Of a stretch of 64,000 bases of DNA, positions 27,221 to 35,737 are shown piece by piece. Numbering within the stretch: position 1 is the first letter of the stretch; each line of letters begins with the position of its first letter. The notes under the pieces were generated by a model. It saw only the letters and a program-made list of their open reading frames with translations, searched no databases and was not told the DNA's origin. A program made the translations under genes and the position numbers. The stretch is from Cryobacterium gelidum. Its GTDB lineage: Bacteria; Actinomycetota; Actinomycetes; Actinomycetales; Microbacteriaceae. Where the stretch lies: assembly GCF_004403985.1 (NCBI RefSeq), contig NZ_SOHL01000013.1, forward strand, positions 362,476 to 426,475. Reading direction: 5' to 3'.

Positions 27221-28071
27221 GCACCACGACTTTGGGCACCCGCCCGCAGAACAAGGCTCCGCGCACGCTCGCGCTCGGCCTGTCCCGCATCGGCTATGAA
27301 ACACGCCTGTACTTTCGCTCCCCCGACACCCTGCTGTTTACGTTCTTTTTTCCCTTCATCATGCTCGGCATTTTCACCGCCGCGTTCAGCTCCTCCGGAA
27401 ATATCGGTGCGAATCCCGACGGCACCGGCGGCGTCAGCGTGGGTACCTACTACCTGCCCGGCATGCTCGCCGCCGGCATGCTTCTCTCCGGTGTGCAGAA
27501 CCTCGCCGTCGATATCGCCGGCGAGAAAAGCGACGGCACCCTCAAACGTCTGGGCGGCACCCCGCTCTCCCCGCTGAGCTATTTCCTCGGCAAGATCGGA
27601 CAGGTGTTCGTCACCGCGATTCTTCAGGCCGGCCTACTGCTTCTCGTGGCGCGACTTGTGCTCGATATCGCGCTGCCGACTGAGCCCGGGAAATGGGCGA
27701 CTTTCGCCTGGGTGTTTGTGTTCGGCGTGATCACGAGCGCGTTTCTCGGTATAGCGCTGTCGGCGGTGCCTCGGTCGGGGCGCAGCGCCACGGCCGTGGT
27801 AGCTCCCGTGGTGCTCGTGCTGCAGTTCATCTCGGGCGTCTACCTGCAGTTCACGACGCTGCCCGAGTGGATGCAGAACCTGGCGAGCATCTTTCCGCTC
27901 AAATGGATGGCGCAGGGCATGCGTTCGGTCTTTCTTCCGGAAAGCTTCGCGGCGGCCGAGCAGAGCGGCACATGGGATCTGCTCTGGGTGGCCGGCGCCC
28001 TCGGCGTCTGGCTGGTGCTGGGGCTTGTGCTGAGCCGGGTGACGTTTCGTTGGATTCGACGCGACGCGTGA
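27217..28071 (+). CDS. ABC-2 type exporter permease (DrrB-like)
   Basis: 284 aa with six predicted membrane helices, including FTFFFPFIMLGIFTAAF near residue 45 and the ABC-2 signature region GVYLQFTTLPEWMQNLASIFPLK (in the C-terminal half). It pairs with the overlapping ATPase to form a complete half-transporter. It is convergent with the response regulator of the envelope-stress system, 21 bp away, so a functional link is possible but not shown. Confidence 0.9.
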   Translation: MSTTTLGTRPQNKAPRTLALGLSRIGYETRLYFRSPDTLLFTFFFPFIMLGIFTAAFSSSGNIGANPDGTGGVSVGTYYLPGMLAAGMLLSGVQNLAVDIAGEKSDGTLKRLGGTPLSPLSYFLGKIGQVFVTAILQAGLLLLVARLVLDIALPTEPGKWATFAWVFVFGVITSAFLGIALSAVPRSGRSATAVVAPVVLVLQFISGVYLQFTTLPEWMQNLASIFPLKWMAQGMRSVFLPESFAAAEQSGTWDLLWVAGALGVWLVLGLVLSRVTFRWIRRDA

Positions 28072-28092
28072 GCCTGGCCTGAAGCCCGGGCG

Positions 28093-28824
28093 CTACAGCA
28101 GTTTGCGCGCGAGCGCCCAGGCCGTCAGCTCGTGCCGACTCGAGAGCTGCAGTTTGCGCAGCACGGCAGATACGTGGGTTTCGACGGTCTTGGCTGCGAT
28201 GAACAGGGTACTCGCGACCTCCTTATAGCTGTAGCCGCGTGCGATGAGGCGCATCACCTCGGTTTCGCGGACAGAGAGCCGGTCGAGTTCCTCGGTGGTC
28301 TCGGCCGTCTCGCCGGCGACAGCGCCGAAGGCGTCGAGCACGAACCCGGCCAGGCGCGGCGAGAACACGGCGTCGCCGCCGGCGACGCGGCGGGCAGCGT
28401 CGGATACTTCGGCCCCGGAGGCGCTCTTGGTGATATAGCCTCGGGCGCCAGCGCGAATGACGCTCACCACGTCGTCGGCGGCGTCAGAGACGCTGAGCGC
28501 CAGAAACAGTGTGTGCGGTGCACGCTGCGCCGCCTCACGGATAACCTCGGCGCCGCCCCCGCCGCGCCCACCGGGTAGGTGCACGTCGAGCAGCACAACG
28601 CGCGGCTGCAGTGCAATGACCTTCGCGATCGCCGCGTCGACCGTCGCAGCCTCGCCGAGCACCGAGATGCCGGCGTCGAGTTCGGCGCGCAGCCCGGAGC
28701 GAAAGATGGAGTGGTCGTCGACGATGAGTACGCGCAAGCCGGCGGATGCCGCAGCTGGTGCGTTCGGCGTGCCGCCGTCTTGCCGGGCACGCCCGCCCTG
28801 TTCGCTCGGTTCGGGAATGGTCAT
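28093..28824 (-). CDS. NarL/LuxR family response regulator
   Basis: 243 aa. A receiver domain with acidic pocket VDDHSIFRSGL and phospho-acceptor in VVLLDVHLPGG, then a LuxR helix-turn-helix (LSVRETEVMRLIARGYSYKE to AAKTVETHVSAVLRKL). It overlaps the upstream PspC-domain kinase by 4 bp. Together with the divergent PspC/LiaF-like gene it forms a LiaFSR-like set. The 11-bp tandem repeats between the divergent genes are candidate binding sites. Confidence 0.93.
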   Translation of the reverse strand: MTIPEPSEQGGRARQDGGTPNAPAAASAGLRVLIVDDHSIFRSGLRAELDAGISVLGEAATVDAAIAKVIALQPRVVLLDVHLPGGRGGGGAEVIREAAQRAPHTLFLALSVSDAADDVVSVIRAGARGYITKSASGAEVSDAARRVAGGDAVFSPRLAGFVLDAFGAVAGETAETTEELDRLSVRETEVMRLIARGYSYKEVASTLFIAAKTVETHVSAVLRKLQLSSRHELTAWALARKLL

Positions 28825-30233
28825 TGCACGCTCGTCTCGGTGTGGCGCTCATCGGTGGCCGGTTTGGTTTGCGGCGGAGCCGGGAGGGTCAGCAGAATCT
28901 CGGTGCCGCCCCCATTCGGACCGGGACGCACAGCGGCGGTCCCGCCGGCCCGGCGCATCCGTCCCAGGATGGATTCGCGCACGCCGAGCCGGTCTTCGGA
29001 AATCTGGTCGAGCCGAAAGCCCGGGCCGCGGTCGGTCACGCTCAATTCGATGCCGCGCGTGCCGGTCTCAAGATAGACCGACACCGCTCCCCCGGCATGC
29101 CGGGCAGCGTTGAGCATGGCCTCTCGGGCAGCGGCGACCAGGGATTCTTGGGCATCGACACTGCTCGGGGTCGACTCGGCGCCAGGTGCCGATCGCACGC
29201 CCACCCCCGAGCCGACCGTCACGACCTCGAAGCGCACCGCGAAGTCTTCTTCGATCTCGCTGGCGATGCGACGCAGCGCGGTGGCCAGGTCGGTCGCCGG
29301 TTCTCCGCCACCACGGGTCCCGGTGAACAGCCACTCGCGCAGTTCTCGTTCCTGCGCGCGGGCCAGCCGGGCGGCATCGCTGTGCGGCCCGGCCTTCTGT
29401 TGAATGAGCGCGAGGGTCTGCAGTACCGAATCGTGCAGGTGCGCGGCGATGTCGGCCCGTTCCGCTTCACGGGCCCGCGCGGCCCGCTCGTCGGCGAGGT
29501 CGCTCCACAGGCGCAGCAACCACGGCGCGGTGACCACGGCGACACCGAGCAGAACGGATGCCGCCGCCAAGATGACCGTCCACGCATTCGGGTTGGTACC
29601 GGTGATAAAAAACAGCAGGATACCGACGGCAACGAGCACGAGTGCTCCGAGAATGCGCACGAGCAACGCCGAGGATTGCTGCGACGCACCACTGCGAATG
29701 TCAGCGAACTGACGCCAGGCGAGTGCCGTGCCGGCGAGCACGACGATAGCGGGCACCACGACGGCGAGCGGAATGTCGGCGCCGAGGCGGCTCGCCACGA
29801 GGGCGCCACCGGCAGCGAGCAGGGCCAGACCGAGCAAGATTTCGGTGACGGGCGTGGCCCGGGTGGAAGTGGCATCCGCTCGCGGGAACGGTCTAGCCGC
29901 GCTCGATGGGCGGCTGGTGTTGCCCGCATCGACCCGTGCAGCACCGAGACCATCGACGGTGCGGGTGAGGGAGGTTGGCCCACGTGCCTCGCGGGCCGCC
30001 GCGGACGGCGCGACTCTCGATCGCGCCAGGCTCGACTTCGGCAGCGGGTCTGCCGCCGCCCGGCTATCGACGCTCGGAACCGTCACCCACAGCCAGGCAT
30101 AGAGCAACGCGCCGAAGCCGCCGCAGAGGCTGAGCAGCACGGTGACCAGACGCACCGTGCCCAGGGGAACGCCGGTGTGCTCGGCGAACCCCGCGCAGAC
30201 ACCGCCGACCAGCCGGAGCCGGGGCCGTGTCAT
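28821..30233 (-). CDS. PspC-domain sensor histidine kinase (HisKA_3 type)
   Basis: 470 aa. An N-terminal PspC domain (LVGGVCAGFAEHTGVPLGTV, then a helix ending YAWLWVTVP), a linker, four more membrane helices, HisKA_3 with phospho-His in ADIAAHLHDSVLQTLAL, and an HATPase domain (EAMLNAARHAGG, VTDRGPGF). This is the architecture of actinobacterial envelope-stress kinases. The ATG at 30233 starts MTRPRLRLVGG; a GTG five codons upstream is possible. It is co-translated with its LuxR-type regulator and divergent from a second PspC protein. Confidence 0.9.
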   Translation of the reverse strand: MTRPRLRLVGGVCAGFAEHTGVPLGTVRLVTVLLSLCGGFGALLYAWLWVTVPSVDSRAAADPLPKSSLARSRVAPSAAAREARGPTSLTRTVDGLGAARVDAGNTSRPSSAARPFPRADATSTRATPVTEILLGLALLAAGGALVASRLGADIPLAVVVPAIVVLAGTALAWRQFADIRSGASQQSSALLVRILGALVLVAVGILLFFITGTNPNAWTVILAAASVLLGVAVVTAPWLLRLWSDLADERAARAREAERADIAAHLHDSVLQTLALIQQKAGPHSDAARLARAQERELREWLFTGTRGGGEPATDLATALRRIASEIEEDFAVRFEVVTVGSGVGVRSAPGAESTPSSVDAQESLVAAAREAMLNAARHAGGAVSVYLETGTRGIELSVTDRGPGFRLDQISEDRLGVRESILGRMRRAGGTAAVRPGPNGGGTEILLTLPAPPQTKPATDERHTETSVQ

Positions 30234-30296
30234 CCGTTCGGTTCTCACGTCTTCATCCAAGCACGCCGCACTGACGCGGCGGAACCCTGCGGAAAT

Positions 30297-30318
30297 CAAT
30301 CAGGGTCCAATCAGGGTC
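30297..30318. promoter_or_regulatory. Tandem 11-bp repeats CAATCAGGGTC x2
   Basis: Two exact head-to-tail copies, one helical turn apart, in the 128-bp space between the divergent PspC kinase and PspC/LiaF-like genes. An inverted half-element ACCCTG lies at 30284-30289. This is a plausible binding site for the LuxR-type regulator of this locus, inferred from position and periodicity. Confidence 0.5.
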
Positions 30319-30361
30319 ATCCCCCATGGCAGCGATCTCGGCGCGCTGCCACACTCGAATC

Positions 30362-31933
30362 ATGACCGACACACCGAGGGCAGACGCCCCTCACCCTCCG
30401 CAGCGACCCGACCAGATCACCCGTTTCTTCGACTGGATTCGCGGCAGCGGCCTGAACCGTGACGGCGACCGTTGGATCGCCGGCGTCTGCGGCGGCATCG
30501 CCGCCCGCACCGGACTCGACCCGCTGATCGTACGTGGCATCGTCGTGGTGATCGCTATCCTTGGCGGCCCCGTCGTTTTCGTCTATGCCGTCGGCTGGGC
30601 GCTCATGCCTCGCGGCGCCGGCCGTATCTACGTCGAAGAAGCAATTCGTGGCCGGTTCCAACCGGCCATGGTCGCCATCGGCGCGCTGCTCCTGATCACC
30701 GTCGTGCCGCTGTTGCGCGGCCTCTGGTGGAATGGCCCGGCCGGGTTCTGGGCCCTCCCCGACTGGCTCGCGGGCATCTTCTCGCTCGGCTGGGGCCTGG
30801 CCCTGACGGCTGGCATCGTCTGGCTGGTTGTGGCCCTGGTGCGCCGCTCTCGAAAACCGCGCCCGGCACCCGGCACCGGCTCCGGCCCGACCGGCCCCTT
30901 CGGCCCTGGCAGTGTGTACGATCCCCGACCGTTTCCCCGCCCCGACGCTGGCGTGCATCCGCGACCGGATGCCCCGGCCACGTCGCCGGAGGTATCCTCA
31001 TCGAGCGGGCCGGCACAGGACCAGTCGACAGCCACCGCGAGCGCTATCGACAGCGCCACCGACCAGTCGACCGCCCCGTCGACCGCCCCGACCCTGGCAT
31101 TCACGGCCACCGGCACGGCCACGAACGTCGCACCGGCGGCCGGCTCAACCTACCCGCCCACCTATCCCTACGCGCCCTACGCGCAGGACTCGGCCCGCAA
31201 CATCCGCTCGGAGCAGAATCGCCTCTGGCAGGAACAAAACCGAGCCCGCCAGGCCGCCGAACGTGCCCGGGTGCGGGCCCGCCGCCCCGGTGCCGGCTTC
31301 AGTGCCATCGTGCTCGGCCTGGCACTGGCCAGCGGCGCTGTAGCGGCGGGGGTCTTCTCAAACGGCGTTTGGTCGCAGGACGCGGTCATTCTCGGGGTTG
31401 CCTTCACGCTCGGCGCATTGGCGCTCGGCATTGTCATCGCCGGAATCCGCGGGCGCACCGATGGCTCCATGGGCGCGTTCGCGGTTCTGGCCGCTGCCAC
31501 GCTTGTCGCGCTCGGAGTGTTCCCGCAGGGCACCCAGTTCTCGGCGGTCGGCGACAACATCTGGCACCTCACCGCGACTACTACCTCGGCGAACCCGACG
31601 TCGAGTTATGCCATGATTGCGGGCAAATCAACGCTCGACCTACGCGACTTCGACAATCCCGGACTCAACGAGAACAGCATTATCGATGTCTTTCTCGGTG
31701 CCGGGGTGACCACTATCCGGCTGCCAACGGATTCCCCGGTGCGCATCGAATCGCGCGCTCTGGTGGGCGGCGTCGACTATTACGGCCGGGAAGTCGACGC
31801 CGAGAACGGCGAGCGCACGGGAGTGTTCGACTCCGACCAGCGCACCTTCAACGCAACGAGCCGCAGCGGCGGGCCGCTCCTGCGCATCTGGACCCTCGCC
31901 GGCGTCGTCACGCTCGACTCTTCCAACAACTAG
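30362..31933 (+). CDS. PspC / LiaF-like membrane envelope-stress protein
   Basis: 523 aa. An N-terminal PspC domain (RWIAGVCGGIAARTGLDPLI, ending VGWALMPRG), several membrane helices, a long Pro/Ala/Thr-rich linker (residues ~180-285), a basic segment (QNRARQAAERARVRARR), more helices, and a C-terminal beta-rich domain like LiaF (SIIDVFLGAGVTTIRLP). In Firmicutes LiaF holds the LiaSR system inactive until cell-wall stress; a similar negative role here is inferred. It is divergent from the matching kinase. The ATG at 30362 is selected by the family start. Confidence 0.85.
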   Translation: MTDTPRADAPHPPQRPDQITRFFDWIRGSGLNRDGDRWIAGVCGGIAARTGLDPLIVRGIVVVIAILGGPVVFVYAVGWALMPRGAGRIYVEEAIRGRFQPAMVAIGALLLITVVPLLRGLWWNGPAGFWALPDWLAGIFSLGWGLALTAGIVWLVVALVRRSRKPRPAPGTGSGPTGPFGPGSVYDPRPFPRPDAGVHPRPDAPATSPEVSSSSGPAQDQSTATASAIDSATDQSTAPSTAPTLAFTATGTATNVAPAAGSTYPPTYPYAPYAQDSARNIRSEQNRLWQEQNRARQAAERARVRARRPGAGFSAIVLGLALASGAVAAGVFSNGVWSQDAVILGVAFTLGALALGIVIAGIRGRTDGSMGAFAVLAAATLVALGVFPQGTQFSAVGDNIWHLTATTTSANPTSSYAMIAGKSTLDLRDFDNPGLNENSIIDVFLGAGVTTIRLPTDSPVRIESRALVGGVDYYGREVDAENGERTGVFDSDQRTFNATSRSGGPLLRIWTLAGVVTLDSSNN

Positions 31934-31940
31934 GACCCCA

Positions 31941-32360
31941 ATGACCACTCCGTTTTCCTCCACGAGCCCCGACGGCGACGCCCCCACCGAAGATTTCTCC
32001 GCGAACGTGAGCAATGGTGATGCGCCCCCCACCGAGACCGGGCCGAGAACCCCGACCGAGCCGTACCCGGCTTCGGTTCTTCCTCCCCGAAAAAACGACT
32101 CGGAGCCGAACTTCTTCACACCGCCCACCGACGCACCGCCAGCGACCCCGGCAGCCGCGGCGCCCGCCGCCCGCCTGCGACCTCGCTTCGCCACCATCCT
32201 GTGGGGCGTCCTGCTGCTCGCCTTCGCCACCTACATGGCGGTCTTCACGCTGCTGCCGGTGCCGCCGGACCCCACGCTCTGGCTACTCGGCGGCGTGATC
32301 GCGGTCGGACTGGGCCTTGTCGTGGCCGGAATCGCTGCCGCCGCCCGCCAAGCCGACTGA
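31941..32360 (+). CDS. Small membrane protein of unknown function
   Basis: 139 aa, 7 bp after the PspC/LiaF-like gene and probably in its operon. The first ~75 residues are polar and Pro/Thr-rich; two membrane helices follow (FATILWGVLLLAFATYMAVF and LWLLGGVIAVGLGLVVAGIA), ending AARQAD. I do not recognise a family. The context suggests an accessory component of the envelope-stress response. Confidence 0.75.
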   Translation: MTTPFSSTSPDGDAPTEDFSANVSNGDAPPTETGPRTPTEPYPASVLPPRKNDSEPNFFTPPTDAPPATPAAAAPAARLRPRFATILWGVLLLAFATYMAVFTLLPVPPDPTLWLLGGVIAVGLGLVVAGIAAAARQAD

Positions 32361-32375
32361 CCGACGCCGCACTAC

Positions 32376-32420
32376 CGTCCGACCGACCGACCATCCGTCC
32401 GTCCGATCGATCGATCGACT
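32376..32420. repeat. Tetranucleotide repeat tract
   Basis: Successive short runs of CCGA, CCGT and CGAT units between the small membrane protein stop and the murB stop. The last units abut the murB 3' end. Such tracts can vary in length, but this one lies outside both reading frames apart from its edge. Confidence 0.7.
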
Positions 32421-33606
32421 ACAGTGTCAGGCCGACCAGCACCGGCTCCGGGTGCAGGTTCACGCCGAACTCCGCCTGCACCCGGCCGAGCACATAGCGG
32501 GCGAGTTCGGCCACCTCTGCCGCGGTCGCCCCACCCGTATTCGTCAACGCGAGGGTGTGTTTGCTCGACACGGCTGCCTTCGATCCCGACAGGCGAAAAC
32601 CGCGGCTGACCCCGGCATGCTCAATCAGCCACGCGGCGCTGAGCTTGACGAGGCGCACCGGTTCTTCGCCGGGCATCGGCCCGACACCCAGATACTCCTC
32701 GAGGGGAATGACTCGATCGGCCGGTTCCGCCTGGAGCGGCCAACGCGGCGCATCCGTCGGGAGCGAGCGCGCAAATGCCTCGGTCACGATCGGGTTGGTG
32801 AAGAACGATCCGGCGCTGAAGGTGTCGGGGTCGCTGGGGTCGAGCACCATGCCCTTACCCGCCCGCAGCCCAAGCACGGTCGCACGCACGATCTGCAGCG
32901 GCACCCGGTCGCCGAGCTGCACGCCGAGCGCCCCGGCGAGTTGGGCATACTTCAACGGCTGGCCGAGGGTGCTCCCCAAAACAGATGCCTCGGCCGCGGT
33001 ATCGTGCAGCTCTAATTCGATCGCCAGCACGACACCGCGGAGGCCCTGCTTCAGCGCCGACGTGCGGTAGCCCAGGTCGAGGTCGACCCGCTCGAGCCGT
33101 TCGACCTCGCCGGTTTCGTAGGAGAGAAAATCGATCGCCACGAGGCTGTCCGAGAGTTCCTGGCCGTAGGCACCGATATTTTGGACCGGAGCCGCGCCGC
33201 ACGATCCGGGAATGCCCGACAGCGCCTCGATGCCGGCCCAGCCTCGCTGCACGGCGTAGGCGACGAGGTCATCCCAGGGTTCACCGGCCTGCACGCGCAG
33301 GCGTACATGGGTGCCGGCGCTGGCGGCATCCGCTTGGCTGCCGGTCTCGGCACTGGCCGCGCCACCGGTTTCGCCGCCGAGCACCTCGATGCCGCGGGTC
33401 ACCACCTGGATCACGATGCCGTCGAAGCCCGCGTCGGCGACGAGGGTGTTCGAGCCGCCGCCCAGCAGCAGCCAGTTCTCATCCAGGCCCCAGACGACGA
33501 GGGTCTCATTGATGAGGTCCTGTTCGGTAGCCGGCGCCACCCGCGCGGCGGAGAGCCCACCGACGCGAAAGGTGGTGAGCATGCTCAGTTCAACGGGTTC
33601 CATCAT
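32419..33606 (-). CDS. murB: UDP-N-acetylenolpyruvoylglucosamine reductase
   Basis: 395 aa, long for a type I MurB because of an insertion of Ala/Gly/Thr residues near position 80. It makes UDP-MurNAc for peptidoglycan. FAD-binding segments LLLGGGSNTLV and SGIPGSCGAAPVQNIGAYGQ, catalytic Ser in AGSFFTNP, and the C-terminal SSKHTLALTNTGGATAAEV. It starts 5 bp after the MaoC gene stop, so it is in an operon with the two MaoC proteins, an order often seen in Actinobacteria. Confidence 0.95.
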   Translation of the reverse strand: MMEPVELSMLTTFRVGGLSAARVAPATEQDLINETLVVWGLDENWLLLGGGSNTLVADAGFDGIVIQVVTRGIEVLGGETGGAASAETGSQADAASAGTHVRLRVQAGEPWDDLVAYAVQRGWAGIEALSGIPGSCGAAPVQNIGAYGQELSDSLVAIDFLSYETGEVERLERVDLDLGYRTSALKQGLRGVVLAIELELHDTAAEASVLGSTLGQPLKYAQLAGALGVQLGDRVPLQIVRATVLGLRAGKGMVLDPSDPDTFSAGSFFTNPIVTEAFARSLPTDAPRWPLQAEPADRVIPLEEYLGVGPMPGEEPVRLVKLSAAWLIEHAGVSRGFRLSGSKAAVSSKHTLALTNTGGATAAEVAELARYVLGRVQAEFGVNLHPEPVLVGLTL

Positions 33607-33611
33607 GGGTC

Positions 33612-34034
33612 TCAGGCCAGGTTGACGCGCGCCTGCGCCTTGCCGAGCACGGTCGCGTCGTTGAACGTGACGGTGAGATCGATGCGGGCCACATCAGCGT
33701 CGGGGTCGAGCGCACCCACCTTGGCGACCACGGTCACGATGGCGCCATCCGTCGCGTCGACGAAGACGGGGCGGGTGAACCGCACCTGATAGTCGACTAC
33801 CCGGGCCGGGTCACCGGCCCAGTCGACGACGGGCTGCACGGCCAGGCCCATGGTGAGCATGCCATGGGCGAGTACGCCCGACAAACCCACGGACTGCGCG
33901 ATGTCATCGCGGTAGTGAATGGGGTTGAAATCACCGGATGCCCCGGCGTAACGCACGAGGGAATCGCGCGTCAATGAGAAAGTCGCCTCGGCGACGACGC
34001 TGCCGACCGTGAGGTCTGCCAGAATGGGGGTCAT
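33612..34034 (-). CDS. MaoC-like (R)-hydroxyacyl dehydratase, HadB-like
   Basis: 140 aa, single hotdog fold. The hydratase-2 motif YAGASGDFNPIHYRD carries the catalytic Asp and His. Together with the adjacent 148-aa protein it should form a heterodimeric dehydratase, as mycobacterial HadAB does for fatty-acid elongation. The substrate here is inferred. The start overlaps the partner stop by 4 bp. Confidence 0.88.
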   Translation of the reverse strand: MTPILADLTVGSVVAEATFSLTRDSLVRYAGASGDFNPIHYRDDIAQSVGLSGVLAHGMLTMGLAVQPVVDWAGDPARVVDYQVRFTRPVFVDATDGAIVTVVAKVGALDPDADVARIDLTVTFNDATVLGKAQARVNLA

Positions 34035-34477
34035 TCGTCTCCCCTGACGACGAGGGTGGAGATGGCGGTCACGACGTGGGCGCCCGCCGCGTCGACGATG
34101 GTGGACTCAGCGGTGACCATCGAGTGGCCACCAAGGGTCTTGATGCTCGTCACCGCGAGGGTGGCCGTGAGTTCGTCGCCGGCAACGATCGGGCGAGAAT
34201 AGCTGAAGCGCTGGTCGCCATGCACGACGCGGGTGAAGTCGATGCCACCATCCGGTTCGCTCAAGAGCTGGGCCAGGGTGGCCTCCTGCACGACGACGGC
34301 GAAGGTGGGCGGGGCGACGACGTCCGCGTGACCGGCCGCACGGGCCGCTTCGGGATCGAGGTTGATCGGGTTCGCCGCGAACACGGCGCGGGAGAATTCG
34401 CGCACCTTTTCACGTCCGACAAGATACGGTGCGACCGGCGGAAAGACCCGCCCCTGCAACTCTGGGTTCACTGACAC
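34031..34477 (-). CDS. MaoC-like dehydratase N-terminal-type subunit, HadA-like
   Basis: 148 aa, GTG start. It is a FAS1-dehydratase-type hotdog protein (GRVFPPVAPYLVGREKVREF, VVHGDQRFSYSRPIVAGDEL) without its own hydratase-2 motif, so it probably supplies the substrate-binding half to the overlapping catalytic subunit. First gene of the hadA-hadB-murB unit. Confidence 0.87.
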   Translation of the reverse strand: MSVNPELQGRVFPPVAPYLVGREKVREFSRAVFAANPINLDPEAARAAGHADVVAPPTFAVVVQEATLAQLLSEPDGGIDFTRVVHGDQRFSYSRPIVAGDELTATLAVTSIKTLGGHSMVTAESTIVDAAGAHVVTAISTLVVRGDE

Positions 34478-34549
34478 TCGTCGAGTCTACCCAGTGACCT
34501 CCCGCTCATCGGTCGGGAGCACGCCACGACAAGGCGCACACTGTAAAGC

Positions 34550-34996
34550 GTGAAATGTGTATCCGTGCGCCTCGGTGACCCCGAAGTAGCCCCCCTTCTG
34601 CTGGACCTGCACCGTGAATACGAAACCCGATACGGCGACGGCGATTCCGTACACGACGTCGACGGGGCCGAGTTCGACCCACCCGGCGGCGGCTTTCTCG
34701 TGCTCGTCGACGGCTCGACGACGGTCGCCGGCGGCGGCCTCCGCCAGTTCGACGCCACCACCGCCGAGGTCAAGCGCATGTGGACCAACCCCGACTACCG
34801 CCGCCAGGGCCACGCTCGCACGATTCTGCGCGAGCTGGAGGCCCTCGCCCGCAACCTGGGCTACGAGCGGATGCGCCTCGAAACCGGCTACGCCCAGCCC
34901 GAGGCCCTGGCCCTGTACCGCAGTCTCGGCTTCACCGACATCGGCAACTACGGCATCTACGAGCACGCCTCCGGTTTCGAGATCGCCCTCACCTGA
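34550..34996 (+). CDS. GNAT family N-acetyltransferase
   Basis: 148 aa, GTG start. The acetyl-CoA binding motif A is WTNPDYRRQGHARTILRELE, followed by RMRLETGYAQPEALALYRSL and GFTDIGNYG. The small-molecule or protein target is unknown. It is divergent from the hadA-hadB-murB unit, with a 72-bp gap. Confidence 0.88.
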   Translation: MKCVSVRLGDPEVAPLLLDLHREYETRYGDGDSVHDVDGAEFDPPGGGFLVLVDGSTTVAGGGLRQFDATTAEVKRMWTNPDYRRQGHARTILRELEALARNLGYERMRLETGYAQPEALALYRSLGFTDIGNYGIYEHASGFEIALT

Positions 34997-35068
34997 CACC
35001 ACCACCTGGCACAGTCGCGGCAGAACAGGGTTTGACGGCGTCGCTGGTCTAATTGAACGAGATCGCTG

Positions 35069-35100
35069 TCAGGGAGCGGTTTCGATAGCTCAGGGAGCGG
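35069..35100. repeat. Direct repeats TCAGGGAGCGG, 21 bp apart
   Basis: Two exact 11-bp copies (35069-35079 and 35090-35100) on the same face of the helix, 24 bp upstream of the HEAT-repeat gene. They could be an activator or repressor site. Confidence 0.4.
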
Positions 35101-35123
35101 CGGGGAGGTAGCGTTAGAGGGCT

Positions 35124-35705
35124 ATGCAAAACAAATTGATTCCGCACCCCGACCTTCCGATCGACCTGCCGACGGACGAGCGCATTCGCGCCGCTGTCGC
35201 GCACTACGGCGAGAACGTCGTCATCGACAATTCCGTGGCCCTGCTTCGTGCCAAGAACGCCGGCAAGGACTTTCTGCTCTACGCCGGCGGCCGCCACGCG
35301 CTCGGCATTCTCGAGGGTGCCCCGGCGCTGTACTGGCCCGAGCTGTGGGGCGCCCGTGCGCTGCTGCACGTCTGGGGCGAATCAGCCGCGCCGTACATCG
35401 TCGTCGGGCTGAACAACCAATCGTGGCGCGTACGGGAGATGTGCGCCAAGGTCGTACTGCTGCGCGGCCTGCAGGTGGTTCCCAAGCTCGTGCGCCTCAC
35501 CACCGACGAGCACCCGCGCGTGCGTTCCGCCGCGCTGCACGCCCTTGCCGACCAGGGCACCGCCGACAACATCGCCACGATCGAGGTGCGCCTGCGCGAC
35601 TCCGACAAGGAGGTGCGCCGCGCCGCCCAGCAGGCCCGCGACGCGATCCGTTCGCGTCTCAAGCTGACGGAAGCCACCGAGTCGACGACCGAGCCCGAGG
35701 AGTAG
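35124..35705 (+). CDS. HEAT-repeat protein of unknown function
   Basis: 193 aa. Residues ~75-175 hold three HEAT-like helix pairs (WRVREMCAKVVLLRGLQVVP, then PRVRSAALHALADQGTADNI, then KEVRRAAQQARDAIRS). Such solenoids are protein-binding scaffolds. The N-terminal ~70 residues are not recognised, and the tail is acidic (ESTTEPEE). It has its own unit between an acetyltransferase and a convergent sugar kinase; no partner is evident. Confidence 0.75.
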   Translation: MQNKLIPHPDLPIDLPTDERIRAAVAHYGENVVIDNSVALLRAKNAGKDFLLYAGGRHALGILEGAPALYWPELWGARALLHVWGESAAPYIVVGLNNQSWRVREMCAKVVLLRGLQVVPKLVRLTTDEHPRVRSAALHALADQGTADNIATIEVRLRDSDKEVRRAAQQARDAIRSRLKLTEATESTTEPEE

Positions 35706-35737
35706 CAGACGCGGCCCTGACATCCGCTGGGAACTCG

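Noticed and set aside
32419..33606. Frameshift or insertion making murB overlong
   Set aside because: All MurB motifs are in one frame. The extra Ala/Gly/Thr-rich insert around residue 80 is in frame and probably a surface loop.
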